DNA from: Methylocystis sp. MJC1
GTDB lineage: Bacteria > Pseudomonadota > Alphaproteobacteria > Rhizobiales > Beijerinckiaceae
Direction of reading: 5' to 3'
Length of the DNA: 64,000 bases
NCBI RefSeq assembly: GCF_026427715.1
Contig: NZ_CP107558.1
Coordinates: 2,655,001 to 2,719,000 of the forward strand
Shown here piece after piece: positions 32,723-41,928 of the stretch. The first letter of the stretch is position 1. Every line of letters begins with the position of its first letter. The notes under the pieces were generated by a model, which had not been told where the DNA came from, made no database searches, and saw only the letters and a program-made list of their open reading frames with translations. The position numbers were made by a program, and so were the translations under genes.

Positions 32723-33499
32723 TCAGCGGTTCTGGAAAGCGGGTTTCCGCTTCTCGACGAAGGCCGTCATGCCTTCTTTTTGATCCTGGGTCGCAAAGAG
32801 GGAGTAAAAGAGCCGGCGCTCATAGCGCACGCCCTCGGTGAGCGTGGTTTCGAAAGCGGCGTTCACCGCCTCCTTGGCCATCATCGTCGCCGGCAGCGAC
32901 ATGGCGGCGATGGCCGCCCCGGCTTTCAGCGCCTCGGCGACAAGGTCGGCGGCGGGGACGATTCGGGCGACGAGACCGCAGCGCTCGGCCTCCTCCGCCC
33001 CCATCATGCGGCCGGTCAGCACAAGGTCCATGGCTTTGGCTTTGCCGATCGCGCGGGTGAGGCGCTGCGTGCCGCCCGCGCCGGGGATGACGCCGATCTT
33101 GATCTCCGGCTGGCCGAACTGCGCCGTATCGGCCGCTATTATGAAGTCGCACATCATGGCGAGCTCGCAGCCGCCGCCGAGCGCGAAACCGGCGACCGCC
33201 GCGATGATGGGCTTGCGGGCGCGCGCAACCGTGTCCCAGCGGCCGATGAAGTCGCTCAGATAAGCGTCGGCGAAGCTCTTGTCCTTCATCTCCTTGATGT
33301 CGGCGCCGGCGGCGAAGGCCTTCTCCGAGCCGGTGATCACTACGCAGCCAACGCCGTCGTCGGCCTCGAAGCCGGCCAGGGCGCAGTCGACCTCGCTGAT
33401 CAGCAGCGCGTTGAGGGCGTTCAAGGCCTGCGGCCGATTGAGCCGAATGAGGCCCACGCGGCCATGCGTTTCGACTTCGATCGTCTCGTAGCTGCTCAT
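32723..33499 (-). CDS. Enoyl-CoA hydratase
   Basis: This 258-residue crotonase has the oxyanion-hole segment [13 protein letters not shown] and the second segment [12 protein letters not shown]. The two catalytic glutamates are E112 and E132 (FGQPEIKIG), so it should hydrate 2-enoyl-CoAs and not only isomerise them. It is 12 bp after the Rrf2-type gene on the same strand, and rpsT follows 185 bp later. The physiological substrate is not evident. Confidence 0.92.
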   Translation of the reverse strand: MSSYETIEVETHGRVGLIRLNRPQALNALNALLISEVDCALAGFEADDGVGCVVITGSEKAFAAGADIKEMKDKSFADAYLSDFIGRWDTVARARKPIIAAVAGFALGGGCELAMMCDFIIAADTAQFGQPEIKIGVIPGAGGTQRLTRAIGKAKAMDLVLTGRMMGAEEAERCGLVARIVPAADLVAEALKAGAAIAAMSLPATMMAKEAVNAAFETTLTEGVRYERRLFYSLFATQDQKEGMTAFVEKRKPAFQNR

Positions 33500-33511
33500 C
33501 TGGGCCTCCTT

Positions 33512-33949
33512 CTAAATATCGAAGTCCGTCGCCGGCTCTCTCTGGCCGAAGCCCTGCGCGATCGCGCGGGTATAGAGATCCTCGAGCGTAATGTCGTCGA
33601 GCCGCGCCAGCGCCGCCTCTTCTGTCTCGGCGATCAGGGGCTCGAGCACGGCGATGAGCAGCGCAGGCGCCTGATCCTCTTCCTCCTCGGCGCGCAAGGC
33701 GACGCGCACGATCTCTCCGATGCAGAGCCGGCGTCGCTCGCGCGCCAGCTCATAGCCGCCCGCCGGGCCCCGCACGCTCTTCAATATGCCGGCGCGCACC
33801 AGCGCCTGCAGCAGCGTTTCGAGCCGACGCGGCGGAAGATCGTGGCGCGCGGCAAGCTCTTTCGAGGAGACCGGGCGTCCACGCGCATAGAGGGCGACGT
33901 CGAGCGCCGCCATCAAGGCGAATCGCGCCGGTCGCGGCAGCAGCCTCAT
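33512..33949 (-). CDS. Rrf2-family transcriptional regulator without cluster cysteines
   Basis: This 145-residue protein has an N-terminal winged helix ([34 protein letters not shown]) typical of Rrf2. IscR and NsrR carry three cysteines for an iron-sulfur cluster in the region after the wing; here that region is an acidic stretch with none. Only one cysteine exists in the protein, before it (LCIGEIV). It may therefore sense something else or act without a cofactor. The start overlaps the dut stop by ATGA (33946-33949). Confidence 0.85.
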   Translation of the reverse strand: MRLLPRPARFALMAALDVALYARGRPVSSKELAARHDLPPRRLETLLQALVRAGILKSVRGPAGGYELARERRRLCIGEIVRVALRAEEEEDQAPALLIAVLEPLIAETEEAALARLDDITLEDLYTRAIAQGFGQREPATDFDI

Positions 33950-34410
33950 TCCTCGCCGCCCCCATGCAAGCCAGTGGAGCCGAAACCGCCCGCCCCGCGC
34001 GCGGTTTCGTCGAGATCCTCGACTTCGGCCAGGATCGCGCGCATGACCGGCGCGACGACGAGCTGGGCGATCCGCATGCCGCGGGTGATCTCGAAGGGCT
34101 GCCCCCCATGATTGATGAGCAGCGCTTTCACCTCGCCGCGATAGTCGCTGTCGATTGTGCCCGGCGCATTGAGCACGGTCACGCCATATTCGACGGCAAG
34201 CCCAGAGCGCGGCCGCAGCTGCGCCTCATAGCCCGCAGGCAAGGCGATCTGGATTCCGGTCGGAATCAGATCGCGCGCGCCCGGCTCCAGCACGAGCTTC
34301 TGCCCAGCGGGCAGCGCCGCATAGAGATCGAGGCCGGCGGCGCCCTCGCTGGCGTAGGCGGGGAGCGGCAGGCCCTCGCCATTGGTGAGGCGGCGGATGG
34401 AGACTTTCAT
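33946..34410 (-). CDS. dut: dUTP diphosphatase
   Basis: This 154-residue trimeric dUTPase hydrolyses dUTP to dUMP. Conserved motifs are in order: [35 protein letters not shown] with the catalytic aspartate, [10 protein letters not shown], and the C-terminal flexible [12 protein letters not shown] arm that closes on the nucleotide. Both ends overlap neighbours by ATGA (coaBC upstream, the Rrf2-type gene downstream). The coaBC-dut pairing is widespread. Confidence 0.96.
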   Translation of the reverse strand: MKVSIRRLTNGEGLPLPAYASEGAAGLDLYAALPAGQKLVLEPGARDLIPTGIQIALPAGYEAQLRPRSGLAVEYGVTVLNAPGTIDSDYRGEVKALLINHGGQPFEITRGMRIAQLVVAPVMRAILAEVEDLDETARGAGGFGSTGLHGGGEE

Positions 34411-35654
34411 TCAGCGGCCTCTTTTTTGTTGAGAATCTCCGCGAACCGCGCAACGAGCCGCTCGGCGACCGCCCCCTTGCGCAGGCGCGGCCAGCTTTCG
34501 ACGCCGATCGGCGAAACGAGATGCGCCTCGTTCTCATCGCCGCCGAAAACGCCGGAGCCTTCCGACACATCATTGGCGACGATGAGATCGCAGCCCTTGC
34601 GGGCGAGCTTCTCGCGGGCGTGAGTAATGACGTTGGTGGTCTCCGCCGCAAAGCCGACGACGAGCCGCGGCCGGTTTTGCGCGCGCGCGACGCTCGCCAG
34701 AATGTCCGGGTTTTCGACGAGCGCAAAGCTCGGCGCCTCAGCCCCCTGCTCTTTCTTGATTTTCTGCGCCGCCGCCTCGACGCGCCAATCGGCGACGGCG
34801 GCGGCGGCGACAAAGACATCGGCCGGCAGCGCCTGCTCGACAGCGGCAAGCATGTCGCGGGCGCTCTCGACGTGAATAACGTCGCAGCCAGGCGGATCGG
34901 GGAGCGTCACAGGCCCGGAGATCAGCGTCACCCGCGCGCCCGCGCTGGCGGCCGCGGCGGCGATGGCGTGGCCCTGCTTGCCCGAGGAGCGGTTGGCGAT
35001 GTAGCGCACGGGGTCGATCGCCTCATGCGTCGGCCCGGAGGTGACGACGACAAGGCGGCCAGCCAGCGCGCCGGGTTCGACGGCCGGCAAGGAAAGCCGC
35101 GTGTCGCTCTCCAGCGCTTGCTCTATGGCGGCGACGATTTCCAGCGGCTCGGCCATGCGGCCCGGGCCATATTCGCCACAGGCCATCTCCCCGCTGTTGG
35201 GGCCGACGAACAGCGCGCCGTCGCCTTCGAGCGTTACGACATTGCGCCGGGTCGCGGGCGCCAGCCACATGCGCAGATTCATAGCGGGCGCGTAGAGGGC
35301 GCGCTTGTCGGTCGCAAGCAGAAGCGTCGTGGCGAGATCGTCGCAGAGGCCCTGCGCGGCGCGCGCGAGGAGATGCGCGGTCGCGGGCGCGACGACGACG
35401 AGGTCGGCGTCGCGGGAGAGCTGGATATGGCCCATCTCCTGCTCGTCCGTCGCCGAGAAGAGATCGTCGTAAACTTTTTCATTGGTCAGGCTGACGAAGG
35501 CGAGCGGCGTGACGAATTGCTTGGCCGCGGCGGTCATGACCACCCGCACCCGGGCCCCCCGCTCGCGCAGCCGACGCACGAGATCGAGTGACTTATAAGC
35601 CGCGATCCCGCCCCCAACGACGAGCAAAACCCTCTTCCCCTCAAGGCTTTGCAT
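34407..35654 (-). CDS. coaBC: Bifunctional phosphopantothenoylcysteine decarboxylase/synthetase
   Basis: This 415-residue protein carries both central steps of coenzyme A synthesis. The N-terminal CoaC flavoprotein half has [13 protein letters not shown], a histidine in [14 protein letters not shown], and the active-site cysteine in [14 protein letters not shown]. The C-terminal CoaB half has [24 protein letters not shown] nucleotide-binding sequence. The start at 35654 (MQSLEGKR) gives the standard N-terminus. It is first in a tightly packed unit with dut and the Rrf2-type regulator. Confidence 0.95.
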   Translation of the reverse strand: MQSLEGKRVLLVVGGGIAAYKSLDLVRRLRERGARVRVVMTAAAKQFVTPLAFVSLTNEKVYDDLFSATDEQEMGHIQLSRDADLVVVAPATAHLLARAAQGLCDDLATTLLLATDKRALYAPAMNLRMWLAPATRRNVVTLEGDGALFVGPNSGEMACGEYGPGRMAEPLEIVAAIEQALESDTRLSLPAVEPGALAGRLVVVTSGPTHEAIDPVRYIANRSSGKQGHAIAAAAASAGARVTLISGPVTLPDPPGCDVIHVESARDMLAAVEQALPADVFVAAAAVADWRVEAAAQKIKKEQGAEAPSFALVENPDILASVARAQNRPRLVVGFAAETTNVITHAREKLARKGCDLIVANDVSEGSGVFGGDENEAHLVSPIGVESWPRLRKGAVAERLVARFAEILNKKEAAE

Positions 35655-35744
35655 GATCTCTGGACGCGGCAAGGCGAATACTCCCCAATGAATGAGCGCG
35701 GAGAATACAGATTTTGGGCGCAAGGCCAAAGCGGCCATGGTCGG

Positions 35745-35840
35745 CGCGCGCCTTCGGCATCGCGAGGAGCGCAGCGACGACGCGATCCAGAGCCCCTAGT
35801 GAGGCTCTAGATTGCTTCGCTTCGCTCGCAATGACGGCCC
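35745..35840. repeat. REP-like palindromes upstream of recF
   Basis: The divergent coaBC-recF gap contains GAGCCCCTAGTGAGGCTC and then GATTGCTTCGCTTCGCTCGC, ending AATGACGG. The latter is a very common alphaproteobacterial repeat whose other orientation reads GTCATTGCGAGCGAAGC. It leaves only about 50 bp for the recF promoter. Confidence 0.7.
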
Positions 35841-35893
35841 GGCCTCTCACGGCTCGGCGACGCGTCCCTCCCATTGGTGTTATCTAACGGCGA

Positions 35894-37027
35894 ATGACGC
35901 GCGCCGATTCCCTGCCCGCGCCGCGCGTGCGGCGCCTCACGCTTGCCGATTACCGCTCCTATGCGCAGGCGCGCTGCGAGATCGACGCGCGGCTCGTGGC
36001 GCTTGTCGGCGAGAACGGCGCCGGCAAGACCAATGTGCTGGAAGCCCTTTCGCTCTTTTCGCCGGGCCGGGGCCTGCGCCGCGCCGAGCTTTCCGAATGC
36101 GCCCGCCGCGACGGCTCTGGCGGCTTCGCCGTGTCGATCGAGATTGAAGCGGATGAGATGACGGCGCAGCTCGGCCACGGGCTTTCGGCCGAGGGCGAGC
36201 GGCAATTCCGCATCGACCGCACGCCGGTTTCCTCTGCCCGCGCCTTTGCGGATCATTTACGCGTCTTGTGGCTGACGCCCGCGATGGACGGGCTGTTCAA
36301 CGGCCCGGCGGGTGAACGCCGGCGTTTTCTCGATCGACTGGCGCTCGGCGTCGACGCCGATCACGGCGCACGCGTCAACAAACTGGAGCGCGCGCTGCGC
36401 AACCGCAACCGGCTGCTGGAGGAAGGCATCTCAAACAAGCGCTGGCTCGACGCCGCCGAGCAGGAAATCGCCGCGCTCGGCGTCGCCGTGGCGGCGGCGC
36501 GGCGCGAGACCGTCTCGCGGCTTGCGTCGTTGATCGTCGCCAGCGAAAGCGTCTTTCCCTGGGCGGAGATCACGATAGACGGCGAAATCGAGAACATACT
36601 CGCCGAGGCGCCGGCGCTCGCTGTGGAAGAGCGCTTCCGCGAGACGCTTCGAGACACACGACGCCGCGACGCCGCCGCCGGCCGCACCCTCACCGGCCCG
36701 CAGACGAGCGATCTCGCCGTGCGCCACGGCCCCAAGAACGAAGCCGCGCGCGACTGCTCCACGGGCGAACAGAAAGCGCTGCTGATGGGCCTGACTTTGG
36801 CCCACGTCCGGCTCGTCGGAGAAATGACCGGCAAGGCGCCCCTGCTGCTTCTGGATGAGGTCGCCGCACATTTCGATCCGAAGCGGCGCGAGGCGTTGTT
36901 TAGCGAGCTAGAGGCGCTGGGCGGTCAAATCTGGATGACGGGCGCCGATCCGCTGTTGTTCGCCTCGCTCGACGGGCGGGCGGAGATGTTGTTGGTGACG
37001 CCCGGACGCATAGAAAAAGCTCTCTGA
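35894..37027 (+). CDS. recF: DNA replication/repair protein RecF
   Basis: This 377-residue SMC-like ATPase helps load RecA at gaps through RecOR. Walker A is GENGAGKTN (39-47), the signature region has CSTGEQKALLMGL, and Walker B is LLLLDEVAAHFD. The ATG at 35894 gives a normal N-terminus. It is on the opposite strand from dnaA and not beside dnaN or gyrB. Confidence 0.95.
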   Translation: MTRADSLPAPRVRRLTLADYRSYAQARCEIDARLVALVGENGAGKTNVLEALSLFSPGRGLRRAELSECARRDGSGGFAVSIEIEADEMTAQLGHGLSAEGERQFRIDRTPVSSARAFADHLRVLWLTPAMDGLFNGPAGERRRFLDRLALGVDADHGARVNKLERALRNRNRLLEEGISNKRWLDAAEQEIAALGVAVAAARRETVSRLASLIVASESVFPWAEITIDGEIENILAEAPALAVEERFRETLRDTRRRDAAAGRTLTGPQTSDLAVRHGPKNEAARDCSTGEQKALLMGLTLAHVRLVGEMTGKAPLLLLDEVAAHFDPKRREALFSELEALGGQIWMTGADPLLFASLDGRAEMLLVTPGRIEKAL

Positions 37028-37064
37028 CGCATGCTATCCATCACGCTGATCGAGGGAGCGCGCA

Positions 37065-37253
37065 ATGGATTGGTATTGGTATGCAGTGATCGCCGGCGTG
37101 GCGGCGCCGTGGCTCATTCTCGGGGCCGGCCTGCGCAACGCCTTCAAGGAAGGCGGCGTCGTGACCGGCGCTTCCGTCTGGTCGGGAATGGCCGTCTTCA
37201 CGACGCTCATCGCGCTTTTGATCGGCTGGATCGCGCATAGGCTGATTGGGTAA
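37065..37253 (+). CDS. Small two-span membrane protein (62 aa)
   Basis: This 62-residue protein is preceded by GAGGGAG and contains two hydrophobic spans (WYAVIAGVAAPWLILGAG and AVFTTLIALLIGWIAHRL) with a short polar loop. It ends 5 bp before the DUF3422 gene, so the two are probably cotranscribed. No family is recognised. The DUF3422 protein ends in two membrane spans, so the small protein could be its partner, which is inference. Confidence 0.7.
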   Translation: MDWYWYAVIAGVAAPWLILGAGLRNAFKEGGVVTGASVWSGMAVFTTLIALLIGWIAHRLIG

Positions 37254-37258
37254 GCGGA

Positions 37259-38575
37259 ATGAATAAGCCAGTCACGGGCGCGCAGTGGATCGAACATGAA
37301 TCGCGCGCGGCGATCCTCGCGGAGCTGCATGCGCGGCCTTTCCTGCCGTTGCAGGTCCCGCGCCGCATCTACCATTTCGCCTTTGCGACCAATCGCGAGG
37401 AAGCTTTGGCGGACCGCGCCGCGCTCGAACAATTGGCGCGAAGGCATCAGCTCGAACCGCCGGCGCCAGACGCGAAATTCCATCATCTCGCGCTCGACGG
37501 CTGGCAATTGCGCTGGGAGCAGCACGCCGAATTCACGACCTATAGCTGGTCGACCAGCATAGGGGCGGAAAAGCCTTTCGATCACGCCGATCCTCTCGCG
37601 CGCGGCGAAATCGCCTTTCGCCCGCCGGGGCGGCTGATCGTCGCCGCGCATCTTTGCGTCATCGAGGGGCAAATGCCGCTCGAGGAGCTGGCCGCGCTTT
37701 TCAATTCGCAGAGCCTCTGCGTCATCGAAATCGGCAAGGCCGGCGGCGCCCAAGCGCTGACCGATTTCGCCGTCGACGCTTATGGCTTCACGCGCATGGC
37801 CATCCGCACCCTGGAGGCGCCGCCGCTCGAAGCCGGGCGTCTCGCGCAGCGCCTTCTCGAAGTCGAGACCTATCGCAGCATGGCGCTCATCGGCCTTCCG
37901 CTCGCGCGCGCCGTTTCTCCCGAGCTGACGATGATGGAGGAGGAGCTATCGGAAATCACGAATGCTTTGCGCCGCGACGAGTCGCGCAGCAATCAGCATC
38001 TGCTCAAGCGGCTTTCCGATCTTCTCGCCGCCAATGAGGCGCTTTCGACGCGCACGACTTTCCGTTTCAGCGCGAGCCGCGCCTATCATGCGCTGGTGAA
38101 AAGCCGGCTGGAATTGTTGCAAGAAGCCAAGGAAGGCCAATATCCGACCATTTCGAGCTTTCTCAACGCCCGGCTCGATCCGGCGATCGAAACCTGCAAC
38201 GCCGTGCAGGCGCGCCAAACGCGCTTTTCGACCGATGTCGCCCGCACGACCAATCTGATGCGCACCGGCATCACGCTGGAGATGGAGCGACAGAACGGCG
38301 CCCTGCTCGATGACATGGTGCGTCGCACGCGCCTGCAGATGCGGCTCAACCGCATGGTGCAGGGCATCTCGGTCGCCGGCCTCGCTTATTATCTCGTAGG
38401 GTTGTTCGCCTTCATCGCCAAGGGATTGAAGGAGGCGGGCGCATTGCCGGAGGCCATCTCCGCGGATATGGCCGGGGCGATCTTCGTGCCTTTCGCGCTG
38501 CTCATTTCCTGGGCCTTCATGGCGCGCGTGCGCGTCTTGTCGATCCGCGCAGCCAAGGAAGAGCTGGGCGATTAG
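37259..38575 (+). CDS. DUF3422 family membrane protein
   Basis: This 438-residue protein matches DUF3422: an N-terminal soluble part starting with ELHARPFLPLQVPRRIYHFAF and a predicted coiled-coil middle. Two membrane spans lie near the C-terminus (about 370-390 and 405-425), followed by a short basic tail. The family is widespread in proteobacteria and uncharacterised. The large domain likely faces the cytosol. It is convergent with xseB. Confidence 0.9.
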   Translation: MNKPVTGAQWIEHESRAAILAELHARPFLPLQVPRRIYHFAFATNREEALADRAALEQLARRHQLEPPAPDAKFHHLALDGWQLRWEQHAEFTTYSWSTSIGAEKPFDHADPLARGEIAFRPPGRLIVAAHLCVIEGQMPLEELAALFNSQSLCVIEIGKAGGAQALTDFAVDAYGFTRMAIRTLEAPPLEAGRLAQRLLEVETYRSMALIGLPLARAVSPELTMMEEELSEITNALRRDESRSNQHLLKRLSDLLAANEALSTRTTFRFSASRAYHALVKSRLELLQEAKEGQYPTISSFLNARLDPAIETCNAVQARQTRFSTDVARTTNLMRTGITLEMERQNGALLDDMVRRTRLQMRLNRMVQGISVAGLAYYLVGLFAFIAKGLKEAGALPEAISADMAGAIFVPFALLISWAFMARVRVLSIRAAKEELGD

Positions 38576-38579
38576 TTCC

Positions 38580-38840
38580 TTATTCCACGTCCAGAGGCGC
38601 AACGCCCTTGGGCGCGCCATTCTCGCCGAGCGTGATCTTTTCGACTCGCGCCTCGGCCTCGGCGAGCAGCTTCTCGCAGCGCTCCTGCAGCGCCTTGCCG
38701 CGCGCGTAAAGTCGCACCGATTCGTCGAGCGAGACGGAGCCCTTCTCCAGCTCTCCGACGATGCTCTCGAGCTCCTGCATCGCCTTCTCGAAAGGCATGG
38801 CGGAGACGTCTACGGCCGCTTCTTCTTTCTCGGTCTTCAT
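38580..38840 (-). CDS. xseB: Exodeoxyribonuclease VII small subunit
   Basis: This 86-residue protein has the XseB helical hairpin (FEKAMQELESIVGELEKG, SLDESVRLYARGKALQ), which binds the large XseA subunit to form the single-strand nuclease. xseA is not in the window. Its end faces the DUF3422 gene 4 bp away. Confidence 0.95.
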   Translation of the reverse strand: MKTEKEEAAVDVSAMPFEKAMQELESIVGELEKGSVSLDESVRLYARGKALQERCEKLLAEAEARVEKITLGENGAPKGVAPLDVE

Positions 38841-38877
38841 GTCTTGCCTTGGTTCAATGCGCGCCTGAAGGCCCGCT

Positions 38878-39045
38878 CAGACTGGATGACGCCCCTCGTG
38901 CTTCGAGACGCCTGCTGCGCAGGCTCCTCAGCATGAGGAGCTTCTGCAACTTCGTCAAAAACTTAGGCCTCATCCTGAGGAGCGAGCGAAGCTCGCGTCT
39001 CGAAGGACGAGGCCGCCTCGGAGGTTTATCAACAATGCGCGCCTT
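38878..39045. repeat. Dispersed repeat of about 170 bp, copy 1
   Basis: The unit runs from GCTCAGACTGGATGACG through CCTCGTGCTTCGAGACGCC, CTCCTCAGCATGAGGAGC, TTAGGCCTCATCCTGAGG and GTCTCGAAGGACGAGGCC to CCTCGGAGGTTTATCAACA. It contains several nested palindromes and no open frame. A nearly identical copy in the opposite orientation lies at 46435-46620. Confidence 0.9.
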
Positions 39046-39060
39046 CCGGCGCGCTGCCCT

Positions 39061-40464
39061 TCAATCATGATCGGCCGGCTCGGCATGGCCAACGATGCGC
39101 AGGATTTGAGGATACTCTTCGCGCATCCGACGCTCCAACCCATCGACCGCCTCGTGCACCGTCTCGACCGGCACGCTGGCGTCGACGGCGCAGTGATAAT
39201 TCACGATGAGCCCGCCGGAAGTCTCGCGCACGCGCACATCGTGCACATTGGCGATATAGCCGACCTGCCCGCTGTGGCGATCGAGCGCCGCCGCGATCTC
39301 CCCCGCAAGTTCGTCCGGCGCGTCGCGACCGACGAGCACATGCGGCGCGAGCGGCTCGATATGCGTCTCGATTTCGACGTCCGCGCCGAATTCGTCGTGT
39401 ATGGCGCTTTCGAAGTCCGTGGCGATAGCGTGGGCGCGCCCCATCGGCATCACCCCATCGAGCTCTATGTCGAGGCCGATCGACAAGCGCTCGCCGATCT
39501 GCTGGGCGATGACGTGATGCGCGGTGATATGGCGGCGCGCGGCGACGAGCATGATGCGCTCCACCACCGTCTCGTCGTCGAGCGCCCTTGCGTCGGCGGT
39601 GATGGTCACGCGCGCATGGGGGACAGCGGCGAGGATCGCCTCCGATACCGCGGCCTTGATGCGCGCCGCCTGCTCGACGCGCAGCGTGCGCGCGACGCCG
39701 ATCGTCGCGTCGCCGATGATCTCCGCGCCGGCGCTGCGCAGCCGCAATTCGTCGAGCGTGATCACGCCCGGCACGTTTAGGATCGCCCGCTCGATCTGCG
39801 GCGTGAGATCGCCCGGCGCCACGTCGACCAAAGTGTCAATCGTGCGCCGGCCGAGCCGGTAGCCGGCGATGGCGATGAAGCCCGCGACGCCAAAGGAGGC
39901 GAGCGCGTCGCCCTGCGGAAAGCCGAAATGCGCCGCCGCCACGCCGATCAGCGCCAGAGCGGAGGACACGAGATCGCTCGCAAAATGCAGGGCGTCGGCG
40001 GCCAGCGCGTCGCTGCGCTCCTCCCGCGCGATCTCGGCTAATTGCCGCGAGCGCACGAAATCGATCAGGATCGACGCCGCGAGCACGCCATAGGCCGGCC
40101 AGCCAGCGTCGATCGTCACCGGCTCGCCGCCGAGGCGGCGGATCGCCTCGCCGACAACCACGAGCGCCAGGCCGAAGAGCAGGCCGGTCTCGACAAGCGC
40201 CGCGAGCGCCTCATATTTCCCATGTCCGTAATGATGTTCGGCGTCCGCCGGTTTCTCCGCCTCGCGCACCGCGAAATAGGTCAGCGCCGTCGCGCCCGTG
40301 TCGACAAAGGCGTGGCCCGCCTCCGAGAGCAGCGCGAGCGAGCCCGACCAGAGCCCGGCCGCGAGCTTGGCGACGGCGAGAAGCGCGCTTGCGGCGATGG
40401 AGGCCTTGGCGGCGGCGATTTTTCGGCTGGCGCCGCTGGCGTCGAGCGCTCTCGTCTCTGTCAT
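39061..40464 (-). CDS. Cation diffusion facilitator with long cytosolic tail
   Basis: This 467-residue transporter has six membrane spans with the CDF metal-site residues: H and D in EAGHAFVDTG and H and D in ALHFASDLVSS, plus a histidine loop EHHYGHGKYE. Such proteins export zinc, manganese or iron. After the membrane part (about 210 residues), three ferredoxin-like metal-binding domains appear to follow in tandem where one is usual. The ATG at 40464 starts just before the membrane domain; upstream in-frame sequence is not needed. Confidence 0.88.
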   Translation of the reverse strand: MTETRALDASGASRKIAAAKASIAASALLAVAKLAAGLWSGSLALLSEAGHAFVDTGATALTYFAVREAEKPADAEHHYGHGKYEALAALVETGLLFGLALVVVGEAIRRLGGEPVTIDAGWPAYGVLAASILIDFVRSRQLAEIAREERSDALAADALHFASDLVSSALALIGVAAAHFGFPQGDALASFGVAGFIAIAGYRLGRRTIDTLVDVAPGDLTPQIERAILNVPGVITLDELRLRSAGAEIIGDATIGVARTLRVEQAARIKAAVSEAILAAVPHARVTITADARALDDETVVERIMLVAARRHITAHHVIAQQIGERLSIGLDIELDGVMPMGRAHAIATDFESAIHDEFGADVEIETHIEPLAPHVLVGRDAPDELAGEIAAALDRHSGQVGYIANVHDVRVRETSGGLIVNYHCAVDASVPVETVHEAVDGLERRMREEYPQILRIVGHAEPADHD

Positions 40465-40624
40465 GGGGGGTGTCCGCAAAGATTGATGCGCTTTGCCTAG
40501 CAAGAGCTGGCCGCGGCGGCAAACGCCGCTTGTGGATCGAAGCGCCGGAAATGGGAGAGGGCCTTCGGCCACGCACAAGCCGGCACGGGAGTGCTACGAT
40601 AAGCCATTCGACAGGAGTTCAGGC

Positions 40625-41065
40625 ATGAAGTTTCTGCATACAATGATCCGGGTGGGCGATCTCGACCGTTCGCTGCATTTTTTCTGCGACATTCTCGGCC
40701 TCGCTGAAGTGCGCCGGATGGAGAATGAGAAGGGCCGCTACACGCTCGTCTATCTTGCGGCGCCCGCCGACATCGAGGAGGCCAAGAGCACCGGCGCCCC
40801 GACGATCGAGCTTACCTATAATTGGGACGAGCACGAATATTTAGGCGGGCGCAATTTCGGCCATCTCGCTTTCGCGGTCGACGACATTTACGACGTTTGC
40901 AGCCGACTTCAGAAAGCCGGCGTGACAATCAACCGGCCGCCGCGCGACGGCCATATGGCGTTCGTGCGGACGCCGGACGAAATTTCGATCGAATTACTGC
41001 AGAAGGGGAAGCCTTTGGAACCCAAGGAGCCTTGGGCCTCGGCGCAGAATATCGGCGTCTGGTGA
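40625..41065 (+). CDS. gloA: Lactoylglutathione lyase (glyoxalase I)
   Basis: This 146-residue protein converts the hemithioacetal of methylglyoxal and glutathione to lactoylglutathione. The start [20 protein letters not shown] carries the first metal histidine; ELTYNW holds a glutamate, NFGHLAF the second histidine and EISIELLQ the second glutamate. CAGGAG precedes the ATG at 40625. It is divergent from the cation transporter. Confidence 0.95.
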   Translation: MKFLHTMIRVGDLDRSLHFFCDILGLAEVRRMENEKGRYTLVYLAAPADIEEAKSTGAPTIELTYNWDEHEYLGGRNFGHLAFAVDDIYDVCSRLQKAGVTINRPPRDGHMAFVRTPDEISIELLQKGKPLEPKEPWASAQNIGVW

Positions 41066-41497
41066 CGCCCGAGGCGGCGCTGCCCGCATAAGGGGGGGCT
41101 GCATCCGTTTTCGCAACTGCAGCGACGATTTTTTCGACTCCCCATGAAACTATGGCCAGAGTGGCGCGTTGGGACAATACGGAGGCGCGGCATGGGCGCG
41201 CAGCGCTTCCTCCACACAAAAATTGCAACCGCTCGTCGTAGGCCGGTCACAGGCCTGAGATAGGAGTGGAAACGCGGAAGATGGGCCGCGGACGGGTCGC
41301 GCAAGGCGCGCTGCCCCCCGCAGCCTGGACGATGCGCCCGGGTCCGTTTGGGATCCGCGATTTTCAGCGCAAGCGGTTCAGCGACGGTTCAGCCGTGGCC
41401 GCTCAGTTTTCAGGGGGACGCGCCGCGCCCGAGGGGTGGGCGGGGCGCAGAAAGCGAAGAGGACGGGCTGAAAAAAGAAGCTAAAGCGGAGGACGAT
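41066..41497. other. Intergenic region with no supported gene
   Basis: The 432-bp gap after gloA has only GC-driven open frames. Near 41370-41420 the sequence shows repeated CGGTTCAGC and TTCAG motifs. The promoter of the next gene must lie here. No tRNA, riboswitch or terminator is recognised. Confidence 0.4.
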
Positions 41498-41848
41498 ATG
41501 CTGGTTACGGATCTGATCCATTCCTGCTCGAATGAGATGGTCGCCCAGGCGGCCCTCAAATGCATCGGCGGCCGCTTCGCCGAGCGCGTGCGCGTCGCGG
41601 CGCAAGAGAAGGGAATGAGCGTCGGCAGATTCGTATCGATCATTGTCCGTGACTTCGCCCGTCGGGCGGACGACGGCGTCCGCGAGGCGCTGCGCGAACG
41701 GATCACGGGCGACGACCAGCCGCTGCTCAAGGGCCTGCGCGCGGTGCTCGAACCGGCGCTCGAGGAGGGAGCCCTCTTCACCGACGAAGGCCTCGGCCGG
41801 CCCTTCGCGGTCAATCTGAGCTGCGCCGGCGCGCATCAGTATCAATAA
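41498..41848 (+). CDS. Small protein with ribbon-helix-helix-like segment
   Basis: The ATG at 41498 follows GCGGAGG and gives 116 residues. The segment RFAERVRVAAQEKGMSVGRF, continuing VSIIVRDFARR, resembles the strand-helix-helix of Arc/MetJ-type DNA-binding proteins. The C-terminal part (LLKGLRAVLEPALEEGALF) is of unknown type and ends with a cysteine near the end. It is monocistronic, bounded by a terminator at 41872-41903. A transcription role is a guess. Confidence 0.6.
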   Translation: MLVTDLIHSCSNEMVAQAALKCIGGRFAERVRVAAQEKGMSVGRFVSIIVRDFARRADDGVREALRERITGDDQPLLKGLRAVLEPALEEGALFTDEGLGRPFAVNLSCAGAHQYQ

Positions 41849-41871
41849 CGGCCCGAAGGGCTTACGCATCG

Positions 41872-41903
41872 AAGCGACATCGCGCCACGGTGTCGCTTTT
41901 TCT
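41872..41903 (+). terminator. Rho-independent terminator before the DedA gene
   Basis: AAGCGACA (41872-41879) pairs with TGTCGCTT (41891-41898) around an 11-nt loop, followed by a T-rich run to 41903. It terminates the preceding gene and overlaps a potential GTG start for the DedA gene, which argues for the later ATG. Confidence 0.75.
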
Positions 41904-41928
41904 TTATCCGAGCTTGCGCGACGTCATC

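Noticed and set aside
41890..41928. GTG start for the DedA protein at 41890
   Set aside because: It lies inside the terminator hairpin of the preceding gene; the ATG at 41929 suits the family length.
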